Shown in pieces: positions 34,734-43,165 of a stretch of 64,000 nt of DNA. Position 1 is the stretch's first letter. Each line of letters opens with the position of its first letter. The notes below the pieces were generated by a model that saw only the letters and a list, made by a program, of their open reading frames with translations, searched no databases and was not told where the DNA came from. Both the position numbers and the translations under genes were made by a program. The DNA is from Lentilactobacillus diolivorans DSM 14421 (lineage in GTDB: Bacteria > Bacillota > Bacilli > Lactobacillales > Lactobacillaceae). The DNA lies in the NCBI RefSeq assembly GCF_001434255.1, contig NZ_AZEY01000029.1, positions 1 through 64,000 on the forward strand. Reading direction: 5' to 3'.

Positions 34734-36215
34734 TTGAAGCAATATTTATCATATGCGTTTGGAACCTTTGGTCACGATGCATTTTACAATACATTGAGTA
34801 TTTATTTTATGATGTTTATTACCAGTCAATTATTTACAAATTCCAGTGATGCCGGTATGGTCAGCATTGTCACGACAATTATCGTCTGTATTCGAGTTGG
34901 GGAAATTATGTTTGATCCAATGATTGGGGCTGCTGTTGATAATACCAAGACCCGTTGGGGGAAATTTCGACCTTGGATTATGATCGGTTCTGTCGTTGCG
35001 TCGATTGGGCTTGTCTTCTTGTTTTCAGATTTCTTTGGATTAAGTTACAGCAATCCATTAATTTACTTGATTCTCCTTGGGGTTACGTTTGTTGTGATTG
35101 ATGTCTTTTATTCATTTAGTGATATCGCAATTTGGTCAATGCTACCAGCCTTGAGTATCGATAATAAAGTTCGGACACGCTATGGTACCGCTGCCCGAAT
35201 TGGATCAACGCTTGGCGCTCAAGTGGTTATTATCATTATCACACCAGCCATTATGCTGTTCTCACACTTGTTTTCCAAAGTGCCGTTTGGCCAGCAAACT
35301 CACGCGGGTTGGTTAGGGTATGTTGTCATCGTTGCACTATTATGTTCGGGCGGTGCGTTAATTACCTGTTTAACGATTAAAGAAAAAGATAGTTTGATTC
35401 GAAGCAATGTGAAGCATACTAAATTTACGGATGTCTTTAAGGTGATTGGTAAAAACAAAGTGTTGTTATGGATTGCCTTATCCTATTTCTTATTCGCTTT
35501 TAGTTACGTTGTGACTAATTCACTGTTGATGTATTACTTCAGGTATCGACTTGGCAACGCTGCTGCCTATACTTGGGTCGGTGTTATCACTTGTGTCTTG
35601 GGAGTAGTTTCAGTTGCGTTGTTCCCAGCTCTTGATGCTTGGATTCATCGAAAAGCTATCTATGTCGGCGGAATTGCGTTCATGCTAATTGGCTACATTA
35701 TCTTTTTGTTCGCCGGTTCAAGCTTACCATTGGTATTACTTGCAGTTGCCTTTTATTTCTTCCCATACCCACTGATTTTCTTGGCCACTTTGATGGTTAT
35801 TACTGACAGTGTTGAGTATGGTCAATTAGTGAGTGGCGTGCGAAACGAATCAGTTACGTTGTCTGTTCGACCGTTAATTGATAAATTGGCGGGAGCGGCT
35901 TCTAACGGAATTGTCGGAATTGTTGCGGTTGCCGCGGGGATGACTGGGAATGCCAACCCATCTGACATTACTGCCCATGGTGTCTTTCAGTTTAATATGT
36001 TTATGTTCTATATTCCAATTGCTTTACTGATTATTGCGGCTTTGATTTTCTTTGCTAAAGTTAACTTATCAGAAGCGCAACATGCCGAAATCGTTAAAAC
36101 GTTAAATGCCAGATTGGAAAAAGAACAGCAGGTTAGTTCTTTAAAAGATGGGGTGCAGACTCCTGTTAGTCATCGCGATCTTGGAACCTCTCCAACCAGC
36201 AATTCACAGATTTAA
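34734..36215 (+). CDS. GPH-family (glycoside-pentoside-hexuronide) symporter
   Basis: 493-residue, 12-helix cation symporter. FDPMIGAAVDNTKTRWGKFRPW is shortened here to its core: the DP and the RWGKFRPW motif after helix 2 mark the GPH family, which imports pentoses, pentitols or glycosides. The start is TTG 34734, preceded by GGGGTG; no ATG fits. With a polyol-type dehydrogenase and an FGGY kinase sharing the same operator and cre control, its substrate is probably a pentitol or pentose. Confidence 0.85.
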   Translation: MKQYLSYAFGTFGHDAFYNTLSIYFMMFITSQLFTNSSDAGMVSIVTTIIVCIRVGEIMFDPMIGAAVDNTKTRWGKFRPWIMIGSVVASIGLVFLFSDFFGLSYSNPLIYLILLGVTFVVIDVFYSFSDIAIWSMLPALSIDNKVRTRYGTAARIGSTLGAQVVIIIITPAIMLFSHLFSKVPFGQQTHAGWLGYVVIVALLCSGGALITCLTIKEKDSLIRSNVKHTKFTDVFKVIGKNKVLLWIALSYFLFAFSYVVTNSLLMYYFRYRLGNAAAYTWVGVITCVLGVVSVALFPALDAWIHRKAIYVGGIAFMLIGYIIFLFAGSSLPLVLLAVAFYFFPYPLIFLATLMVITDSVEYGQLVSGVRNESVTLSVRPLIDKLAGAASNGIVGIVAVAAGMTGNANPSDITAHGVFQFNMFMFYIPIALLIIAALIFFAKVNLSEAQHAEIVKTLNARLEKEQQVSSLKDGVQTPVSHRDLGTSPTSNSQI

Positions 36216-36266
36216 CTTAATTTAAATTGTAAGCGTTTAATAATGATGTAGATTCTGAAAATAAAC

Positions 36267-36310
36267 AAACGACCCAGATATTCTTCTTTTGAATATCTGG
36301 GCCGTTTATT
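36267..36310. terminator. Bidirectional intrinsic terminator
   Basis: AAACxxCCCAGATATTC (36267-36283) pairs with GAATATCTGGGxxGTTT (36291-36307), with T-rich flanks on both strands, between the convergent symporter and ROK genes. Confidence 0.85.
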
Positions 36311-36328
36311 TATTTTGAACCTTAATGA

Positions 36329-37438
36329 TTAGACACTTTCCACAAATGATTCAATCCTCGGAATTGCTGCGCCAATCGCAACTGGTCGAGCGGTGACCAT
36401 TCCCAGGCTCAAGTAAGAATGATCCTCTGGAAAGGCAGTAATGTTTCGAATCCGTTGGTCAAGGTCCTTGATGACTGAACTGTCTAAGTAACGAATTAAT
36501 TCTCCGGCGATGACTAATCGATTGTCCAAAAACATATGAAGATTATTGATTGCCTCGGCCAGAAAATTCAAATAGATGTGCCAGCGATGCTGCGTTTCTT
36601 CGTCACCAGCTTTTAAGCTCGCCATAAAATCTTCAATCGATTCATCTTCATTTAGCAACGAACTCATTGAACAGTAGGTCTCGATGCAACCATGACGGCC
36701 ACAGTAACACTTTCGGTCGCTCTGCGTATTTAAGGTAATGTGTTCCATTGTCCCGCTGCGACCATTTTCCCCTGAATAGATTCGATTATTAATTACAATG
36801 GCGGTCCCCAGATGCTCGCCAATAGAAAGATAAGTGGTGTCCTGGTGGCTATTCGTTAGGAACTGTTCAGCTGCCGCAACACAGTCGGCATCATGGTAAA
36901 AAGAAACCGGATATGGCAGATACTTGCCTAATGACTCGGTGGTTAGACCGGTAGATTCCAAAATCTTACCCCAAAGGACAGTTTGACCATCATGGGAAAC
37001 AAGTCCTTGAACACCCATTCCAATTCCCAGAATATGTTTATCAGCTAATTTATTTTTGTCAGTAAACGAGTTGATCCAGGTCGCGAGTTTCTTAAAGTAG
37101 GCGTCATCATTTGAATATGAAAGTTTTTCAGTTGCCGTCGCCGTTTCCTTGCCGTTTAAGTCTAACGCTGAGATGGTGACGTGTTCTTTAAAAATTTCAA
37201 TGCCAAGTGACACATGAGTATTGGCAGAAACGGAATAGGCTTTTGCGCGCCGGCCCACCTGCGATTCAAATTTGCCACCAATTCGAATGAGCTTGTTTTT
37301 CTTTAATTCAGTTAAATTTGAACTGACGGTTGGTAAACTAAGATTTAATTCCAGTGCGATTTCCTGTTTTGAAATTTTCTCGCGTTGGTAAATTAAATTG
37401 AAAATCCGTGAATAATTATCGTTACTATTCCTATCCAT
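36329..37438 (-). CDS. ROK-family transcriptional repressor (XylR/NagC type)
   Basis: 369-residue regulator. Residues about 10-65 form a winged helix-turn-helix (KQEIALELNLSLPTVSSNL). A ROK sugar-binding domain follows: GIGMGVQGLV, the sugar-binding FYHDADCVAAAE, LGTAIVINNRIYSG, and the zinc motif CYCGRHGCIETYCS. Start 37438 is preferred (ATG after GGTGG); 37450 is an alternative. Divergent from the dehydrogenase gene. The shared palindromes GTTTTGCAAAAC before both transport and dehydrogenase genes are the natural candidates for its sites. Confidence 0.87.
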   Translation of the reverse strand: MDRNSNDNYSRIFNLIYQREKISKQEIALELNLSLPTVSSNLTELKKNKLIRIGGKFESQVGRRAKAYSVSANTHVSLGIEIFKEHVTISALDLNGKETATATEKLSYSNDDAYFKKLATWINSFTDKNKLADKHILGIGMGVQGLVSHDGQTVLWGKILESTGLTTESLGKYLPYPVSFYHDADCVAAAEQFLTNSHQDTTYLSIGEHLGTAIVINNRIYSGENGRSGTMEHITLNTQSDRKCYCGRHGCIETYCSMSSLLNEDESIEDFMASLKAGDEETQHRWHIYLNFLAEAINNLHMFLDNRLVIAGELIRYLDSSVIKDLDQRIRNITAFPEDHSYLSLGMVTARPVAIGAAIPRIESFVESV

Positions 37439-37543
37439 AATGCCACCCATAACCCCTCTATTAAATGTTTGTCTAGTACAAAAATAGCATGTCACAAAAG
37501 AAAAAGCAATTTTGTAAATTAGGGTTAAAAATCATTTTAGAAA

Positions 37544-37561
37544 ATAGTTTTATAAAACTAT
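37544..37561. promoter_or_regulatory. 18-bp perfect palindrome, second ROK-type operator
   Basis: ATAGTTTTATAAAACTAT is a perfect palindrome directly upstream of the -35 box of the dehydrogenase promoter. Its GTTTTxxAAAAC core matches the operators at 34671 and 37612. Between the divergent genes it could also control the repressor itself. Confidence 0.7.
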
Positions 37562-37589
37562 TGACAGCGCTATCATTTTGTTTTAGTAT
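37561..37589 (+). promoter_or_regulatory. Promoter of the SDR dehydrogenase gene with overlapping cre
   Basis: TTGACA (37561-37566), 17-bp spacer, TAGTAT (37584-37589). The cre-like TGACAGCGCTATCA (37562-37575) overlaps the -35 box and fits the looser consensus TGWNANCGNTNNCA. Confidence 0.72.
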
Positions 37590-37611
37590 TTATGTTGCAT
37601 TAAGATAAATC

Positions 37612-37637
37612 GTTTTGCAAAACTAATTTATAAAATG
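37612..37637. promoter_or_regulatory. Putative ROK-repressor operator, dehydrogenase side
   Basis: GTTTTGCAAAAC, two bases, then ATTTATAAAATG, identical in arrangement to 34671-34696 and starting 22 bases after the -10 box. Confidence 0.72.
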
Positions 37638-37688
37638 TGTCTAAGATTTACAATATGCAACTATTTCAACACACTAGGAGGCACCAAC

Positions 37689-38465
37689 ATGGGTATTTTA
37701 GATAGAATGTCCCTCAAAGGAAAAAGCATTTATGTTACCGGCGGCGCGCAAGGATTAGGCAAAGCAATGGCAACAGGTTTGGCGGAAGCCGGCGCCGATG
37801 TCGCAATTGTCGATATCAACGAAGACAAGGCTAAAGCAACTGCTAAAGAGATTGCCGATGCAACTGGTCAAAAGGCAATTGCCATTAAAACTGACGTGAC
37901 TGATCCTGATCAAGTTCAACACATGGTTGACACCGTTGTTTCAGAGCTTGGTGGTTTGGACGCTGCGTTTAACAATGCCGGCATGTGCTTGAACATTCCT
38001 GCTGAAGACATGTCATATGAAGATTGGTTAAAAGTCGTTAACTTGAACTTGAATTCAGTATTCCTTTGTTCACAAGCAGCTGGTCGTTACATGATCAAAC
38101 AAGGCAAGGGCTCAATTGTCAACACTGCTTCGATGTCGGCTCACATTGTTAACCGACCACAACCACAATGTTCATACAATGCAACTAAGAATGGTGTCAT
38201 TCAACTTTCAAAATCATTAGCCATTGAATGGGCTAAAAAGGGTGTCCGGGTTAACACAATCAGCCCAGGTTACATGGGAACTGATTTGACACTTAGCTCA
38301 CCAGACTTGAAGCCATTAATTAAGACATGGAATGACTGGGCACCACTTGGTCGTTTAGGCCGTCCTGATGAATTGCAAGGAATGGCAGTATACTTGGCCG
38401 GTGATACCAGCAGCTTCTCAACGGGTGATGATTACTTGGTTGATGGTGCGTTTACGGCGTGGTAA
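37689..38465 (+). CDS. SDR-family polyol/sugar dehydrogenase
   Basis: 258-residue classical short-chain dehydrogenase: cofactor motif TGGAQGLGKAMA, DVTDPDQV, NNAG, catalytic Ser in NTASMSAH and YNATK (Tyr/Lys), then SPGYMGTDL. Members of this group oxidise D-arabitol, sorbitol or xylitol. With an FGGY kinase downstream and a GPH symporter sharing operator and cre, oxidation of a pentitol to a pentulose is a sensible role, but substrate is inferred. Start 37689 follows AGGAGG by eight bases. Hairpin repeat copy C begins six bases after the stop. Confidence 0.87.
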   Translation: MGILDRMSLKGKSIYVTGGAQGLGKAMATGLAEAGADVAIVDINEDKAKATAKEIADATGQKAIAIKTDVTDPDQVQHMVDTVVSELGGLDAAFNNAGMCLNIPAEDMSYEDWLKVVNLNLNSVFLCSQAAGRYMIKQGKGSIVNTASMSAHIVNRPQPQCSYNATKNGVIQLSKSLAIEWAKKGVRVNTISPGYMGTDLTLSSPDLKPLIKTWNDWAPLGRLGRPDELQGMAVYLAGDTSSFSTGDDYLVDGAFTAW

Positions 38466-38470
38466 AAACC

Positions 38471-38590
38471 AGAGTGTGAAACCAAGCGCTTAGCTCCCAG
38501 AATATAAGGGTCCCGAATCAAATATTCTGGGTTTGAATATTTGATTCGGGACCCTTATATTCTGGGAGCTAAGCGTTTGGTTTCACACGT
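38471..38590 (+). repeat. Long-hairpin repeat family 1, copy C
   Basis: The most perfect copy: nearly 60 bases pair with the next 60 around a 7-base loop. It runs from AGAGTGTGAAACCAAGCGC to GTTTGGTTTCACACG; the inner stem is 38503-38527 with 38535-38559. A TTTT follows. It may attenuate transcription between the dehydrogenase and kinase genes. Confidence 0.85.
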
Positions 38591-38836
38591 TTTAGCTCAT
38601 GACCATACTATATCGAGAAATGGAACTAGCCGCTCTCACTGTAATTTTCAGCTGAGCAAGTCACTAAATTATGAACCAAACACAAACTGAACGTGCGTGA
38701 ACCATTGATCTTTTACTGAAGTCTTCTCGATGGTCGCTACACAGTTTTGAACTGGTTATTCGAAGGGCTGTCGTTAGCTTTTATGTCTAATGAGGTTTTA
38801 AGACAGCCATACTCTAGGAAGAAGAAGGAATATATC
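38591..38836. other. Gap between repeat copy C and the kinase gene
   Basis: I see no gene and no clear promoter here. AAGGA at 38828-38833 is the kinase ribosome binding site. Confidence 0.4.
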
Positions 38837-40402
38837 ATGAAATATCTTATTGGTACCGACATTGGTACATCGGGGACAAAAAGTATTTTGATGGACACGG
38901 ATGGTCATTTAATTGCCCAAGATTTGGAAGAATATGATGTGTTAACGCCTCATCCACTTTGGGCTGAACAATGGCCAAACGTTTGGGTTGATGCGGTAAA
39001 AACATCAATTCGTAAAACAGTTGAAATTGCCGGCGTCGATCCAAAGCACATTGTTGGCATTGGAATTAGTGGCTTATATGGCGGTTCTGGTGTGCCATTG
39101 GATGAAAATATGGAACCGGTTCGACCAGATTTGATTTGGATGGATCGACGAGCTCAAGAAGAAACAGAATGGGTCAAGGAACATGTTGACGGCAAACGCC
39201 TTACCGAAATTACCGGTAACGACGTGGTCGATCCTTATTATGGTTATACGAAGATTCTTTGGATTAAGAATCATGAGCCTGAAAACTGGCGTAAAATTCG
39301 GATGTTCCTACCACCAAGCAACTATGCCATTTATCAACTAACCGGCAAGGTCTCAATTGATCATTCTGCTGCGGGTAACTTAGGCGGATTATACGATGTC
39401 AATACAAATACCTGGTCAAAAGAAATGCTGGATGCAATGGGGATTCCCGAATCAATGATGCCAGAACCATTGGTTGATTCAACCACCATTGTTGGTGGCT
39501 TGACCAATGACGCGGCAGCTGAACTTGGCTTGGCTGCTGGAACACCAATTATTTCCGGTGGGGTTGATGTGGGTGCTGCCAACGTTGGTATGGGTGTTTT
39601 CAAGCCTGGTAAGTACGTTGCCGCAATTGGTTCATCAATGAATGCCGCTTTGGTGAGCGAAGAACCCATTAAGGGACAAGGACTCATCGTTTGGCCATAT
39701 CCTTACAACTCTGAGCATTTAGTTTATAATTTCTCTGGTTCTGCAACTGCCGGCGCAATTACCAAATGGTTCCGTGATAATATTGGCGACTTGGAAGTTC
39801 ACAATCAACACAACGGTGGAGATAACGCATACGTGGCGTTGAATAAGGAATCCAAGAATATTGGTCCAGGTAGTGAAGGTTTGGTGGTTCTACCATATTT
39901 CATGGGTGAACGGGCACCAATTTGGAACTCGGATGCTAAAGGGTTAATCTTTGGTCTCTCGCTGGTTCACACTAAAGCACACCTATATCACGCTTTTCAA
40001 GAGGCAGTTTGTTATGCTTTACGTCATAGTATCGAAAGCACTGGTCGCAATCTTGGTGAGTACATTGTGATTGCCGGTGGGGTAACCAATTCACCTGATT
40101 GGGTTCAAATGTTTGCCGATGTCACTGGGTACGCAGTTCGAACACCAATTGAAGATGCTGAGGCCAACCTTGGCGATGTTATGTTAGCTGGTATTGGTAC
40201 GGGGACTCTGACGGTGGAAGATGTGCAAAAGTGGCAAGTCTTAGGGAACCCAGTTAAGCCTGATCCCGTTCGTCACGATATTTATAACAAATACTATCAG
40301 CTTTATCGCAAGTTATACCAAGACCTTGAAGGCGATATGCACGAATTAAGCGAAGTAGAGAAAGCTTCCGAAAAAATGTTAGGAAGTACAGTTGAAGCAT
40401 AG
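38837..40402 (+). CDS. FGGY-family carbohydrate kinase (xylulokinase-like)
   Basis: 521-residue sugar kinase. The first phosphate-binding loop GTDIGTSGTKSIL, the substrate region SGLYGG and PDLIWMDRRA, the second ATP loop GSSMNAAL, and VIAGGVTNSPDWVQMFADV near the C-terminus mark the FGGY family. The likely reaction is phosphorylation of a pentulose such as D-xylulose, feeding the phosphoketolase pathway. Start 38837 is set by AAGGA; the frame is open to 38747. The hairpin repeat separates it from the dehydrogenase. Confidence 0.85.
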   Translation: MKYLIGTDIGTSGTKSILMDTDGHLIAQDLEEYDVLTPHPLWAEQWPNVWVDAVKTSIRKTVEIAGVDPKHIVGIGISGLYGGSGVPLDENMEPVRPDLIWMDRRAQEETEWVKEHVDGKRLTEITGNDVVDPYYGYTKILWIKNHEPENWRKIRMFLPPSNYAIYQLTGKVSIDHSAAGNLGGLYDVNTNTWSKEMLDAMGIPESMMPEPLVDSTTIVGGLTNDAAAELGLAAGTPIISGGVDVGAANVGMGVFKPGKYVAAIGSSMNAALVSEEPIKGQGLIVWPYPYNSEHLVYNFSGSATAGAITKWFRDNIGDLEVHNQHNGGDNAYVALNKESKNIGPGSEGLVVLPYFMGERAPIWNSDAKGLIFGLSLVHTKAHLYHAFQEAVCYALRHSIESTGRNLGEYIVIAGGVTNSPDWVQMFADVTGYAVRTPIEDAEANLGDVMLAGIGTGTLTVEDVQKWQVLGNPVKPDPVRHDIYNKYYQLYRKLYQDLEGDMHELSEVEKASEKMLGSTVEA

Positions 40403-40500
40403 TTAGAAATTGATTACAAAGGTTTAAGATAATCACTAAATTTTATGTCACAAAAGGGATCGCTTCTAAAAATAAATAAAATAAAATTCTGCTCGAATTA

Positions 40501-40550
40501 AACCGACCAACCATTAGATTTCCTAGTCTAGTGGTTGGTCGGTTATTTTT
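40501..40550 (+). terminator. Intrinsic terminator
   Basis: AACCGACCAACCA (40501-40513) pairs with TGGTTGGTCGGTT (40532-40544), then ATTTTT. Ends the kinase transcript. Confidence 0.88.
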
Positions 40551-40861
40551 GTAAGCATATTAATAAGTTAGTGTACTTTTGGGCGCTTGAATTTATATCC
40601 AGCTAACTTGCTTTTTGATTGTAAGTCTCTCCATTTTTTCTGTTCAACGCCGTCTCCCTTTTGGAAAATAGTTATCTGAGCTATTTTTTAAGGATTGCCA
40701 ATGATTATTATCGTCAGCGAGGCGAACGAGATTTTTAGCAGTATTTCAGAGAACAGAGATTAAAGTAACCGGGGAATCTCTATCGATTTTTAATACCTGT
40801 TGACATTTTACTTGGATGTGCGTTATTGTAATAACATTAAGAATTTATGAGAACAAAATGT
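40551..40861. other. Intergenic stretch with the T-box promoter
   Basis: No gene seen. TTGACA at 40800-40805 is a good -35; the matching -10 is weak (TTATTG at 40823-40828). The leader RNA begins shortly after. Confidence 0.45.
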
Positions 40862-41160
40862 AACGACGAAGAAAGTAGTCAATTTCAATTTTGGTCAGCG
40901 AACCCGGTCTAGTGAAAGCGGGGGCAAAATGCGATTGGTGAAAATCACTTTTGAGCTGTGGGCTGAATATAGTAGGCAACCACCGGTACGCAACCGTTAG
41001 AAATGCGGCAAATCGCAATTTGGCGTCTCACTTTGATCCTAGCTTAGTGAGTAACGTTCTAGGACAAGTTGCCGTTTGTGTGAGGCTTTTTTAGCAAACA
41101 AAGGTGGTACAGTGCGAGAGTGCCCTTTCAGAATTAATTTTCTGGAAGGGCGCTCTTTTT
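40862..41160 (+). ncRNA. T-box leader of the oppA-type gene
   Basis: tRNA-sensing leader that ends in an antiterminator/terminator switch. The T-box sequence AAAGGTGGTACAGTGCG lies at 41099-41115, and the terminator GCGAGAGTGCCCTTTC (from 41114) pairs with GGAAGGGCGCTC before five T. Upstream, a Stem I-like part spans about 40865-40980 with the apical CCCGGTCTAGTGAAAGCGGG. The specifier codon cannot be fixed; the region CTTTTGAGCTG is the candidate loop. Uncharged cognate tRNA should allow expression of the downstream binding protein. Confidence 0.82.
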
Positions 41161-41213
41161 GTCGATACAGATTAATTTCTCATTAAATTCTCAAAAAGCT
41201 AGGAGGATGAATC

Positions 41214-42812
41214 ATGAAACATAAACTATTAACTTTAGCAATGACAATTTTAATGGCTGGATCTTTGGCAGCCTGTGGCAAGAGTGCCGCGCATTCAGGC
41301 AAAACTTTAAATGTGACGCTGCCAGATGAACCAGCAACCGTTGATCCCAATACGGCATATGATACCAATAGTGCCAGCCTGATCACTCAGACGATGGAAG
41401 GGCTGTACAAGTATGATAAAAACAACCGGATTGTTGCCGGGGTTGCGACAAAAGTTGTTAAACCAACGAATAATGGTAAAACGTATCGGTTCCAGTTACG
41501 CAAAAATGCCAAATGGAGTAATGGGCAACCCGTTACGGCAAATGATTTTGTGACGTCATTTCGGCGAACTGTAAATCCAAAGACGAAGGCACAATTTGCC
41601 AGTGTTTATGATTGCTTCAAGAACTTTGATGCCGTTCAAGCTGGCAAAATGTCACCAGATAAATTAGGTGTTAAAGCTTTGAATTCACGGACATTACAAA
41701 TTCAATTGACCCGGGCGGTGCCGTATTTCAATGACTTGGTAACTAACAAATATTTACCAATTAATTCAAAATCAGTTAGTAAGTATGGTAAGCAATTTGG
41801 AACCAGTTCAACTAAGTCGGTTTATGACGGCCCGTATAAGCTGGTCGGCTGGTCTGGCAGCAATTCATCTTGGCATTATGTCAAAAATCCTTATTATTGG
41901 AATGCACACAATGTGAAAATTCCTAAAGTGAACGTGACGGTTACTAAAGAGCAGAATACAGCCGTTAACCTGTTTAAATCCGGAAAAATTCAAGTCACTT
42001 CGGTAACCGGCCAGTATGTGCGTGAGAATAAAAATGATCCGGAAATGCATACACATTTAACCGGACGTGAAAACTATCTTTACTTCAATAATAAAAAGCC
42101 ACAAACTGACTCTGAAAATTTGCGGCAAGCAATTTCAGCGGTTATTAATCGCAAGGAATTAGTTAATAATGTTCTCCAAGACGGTTCGAAGCAAATGCTA
42201 AGCGCGGTTCCGGAAGGTGATCAAAAGGATCCGGCAAATGGTAAAGACATGGCTAAAGAAGTGGGGAACTTGTTACCTCAAAATGTCGCCAAGGCTAAGC
42301 AATATTGGAATGCTTATTTGAAAGAAGTCGGTAAGAAGCAGGTAACTCTTAACCTATTGACTGATGATACGGATCAGGATAAGCATACGGGTGAATATAT
42401 CCAATCGGTTGCTCAAAAGAACTTGAAGGGCTTAAAGGTTACGATGACTTCGATTCCGCATGCGCAACATGTGTCACGGGATTTTGCCGGTAATTTTGAA
42501 ATGAATTTAACTGGCTGGTCGACCAACTGGTTGGATGCTTCGGACTTCTTAGGATTGGGAACGTCAACGAATCAAGTTAACTTTACGCATTTGAAGAATG
42601 CAAAATTTGACAGTCTGATGAATCAGTCAAATCATCTGAGTGGCCAAGCCAGATACAATAAGTTGGTCCAAGCGGATAAGTACTTCACTGCATTTAAGGG
42701 GTATGTCCCGTTGTATCAACCGGCTCAAGCAAATTTAATCAGTAAGCATGTGGGTGGATTGAAGTATTCGTTGTTGAATGACGCGCAGTATCAGTATGCG
42801 TATTGGAAATAA
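41214..42812 (+). CDS. Peptide ABC transporter substrate-binding lipoprotein (OppA family)
   Basis: 532-residue SBP_bac_5 protein catching oligopeptides outside the membrane. A lipoprotein signal ends in LAAC with Cys21 as the lipid site. PDEPATVDPNTAYD, EGLYKYD, KNAKWSNGQPVTANDF and FRRTVNP are OppA marks. AGGAGG precedes the ATG. No permease or ATPase gene is adjacent, so it must use a transporter encoded elsewhere. Its own T-box ties expression to shortage of one amino acid. Repeat copy D follows two bases after the stop. Confidence 0.92.
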   Translation: MKHKLLTLAMTILMAGSLAACGKSAAHSGKTLNVTLPDEPATVDPNTAYDTNSASLITQTMEGLYKYDKNNRIVAGVATKVVKPTNNGKTYRFQLRKNAKWSNGQPVTANDFVTSFRRTVNPKTKAQFASVYDCFKNFDAVQAGKMSPDKLGVKALNSRTLQIQLTRAVPYFNDLVTNKYLPINSKSVSKYGKQFGTSSTKSVYDGPYKLVGWSGSNSSWHYVKNPYYWNAHNVKIPKVNVTVTKEQNTAVNLFKSGKIQVTSVTGQYVRENKNDPEMHTHLTGRENYLYFNNKKPQTDSENLRQAISAVINRKELVNNVLQDGSKQMLSAVPEGDQKDPANGKDMAKEVGNLLPQNVAKAKQYWNAYLKEVGKKQVTLNLLTDDTDQDKHTGEYIQSVAQKNLKGLKVTMTSIPHAQHVSRDFAGNFEMNLTGWSTNWLDASDFLGLGTSTNQVNFTHLKNAKFDSLMNQSNHLSGQARYNKLVQADKYFTAFKGYVPLYQPAQANLISKHVGGLKYSLLNDAQYQYAYWK

Positions 42813-42813
42813 C

Positions 42814-43115
42814 AGAGTGTGACAAAAAGCGGTTAGATCCCAGAATATAAGTCACTTAAGCTTAATATTCCGGGCCTGAATATTAAGCTTAAGTGGCTTA
42901 TATGGCCGGGATCTGCTTTTTGTCACACATTTCAACCAGGTAGCCAGTCCAAATCGAATATTCTGGTTTTGAATATTTGATTTAGTGACTTATATGGCCG
43001 GAAGCTGCTTGCTGTCACATGTTTCAACCAAGTACCCAGCTCAAAACAAATATTCCGTTCCTAAATATTGAGTCTAAGTGATTTGTATGCCCAGAATCTG
43101 CTATTGATCACAATC
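42814..43115 (+). repeat. Long-hairpin repeat family 1, copy D, with tandem half-units
   Basis: AGAGTGTGACAAAAAGCGG starts two bases after the stop codon; the far arm ends CTTTTTGTCACACA near 42928. Inner stem 42846-42870 pairs with 42878-42900. Two degenerate further units follow, each ending in TATATGGCCGGAAGCTGC-like sequence (about 42991 and 43085), a period of roughly 91 bp. Confidence 0.82.
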
Positions 43116-43165
43116 AAAAATTTAACAAATTAAAACATAGTTGCAAAATAACTGGAGGAAACAAC

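Noticed and set aside
36228-36241. TGTAAGCGTTTAAT as a cre site
   Set aside because: Two mismatches at the end of the motif and position after a stop codon, away from a promoter.
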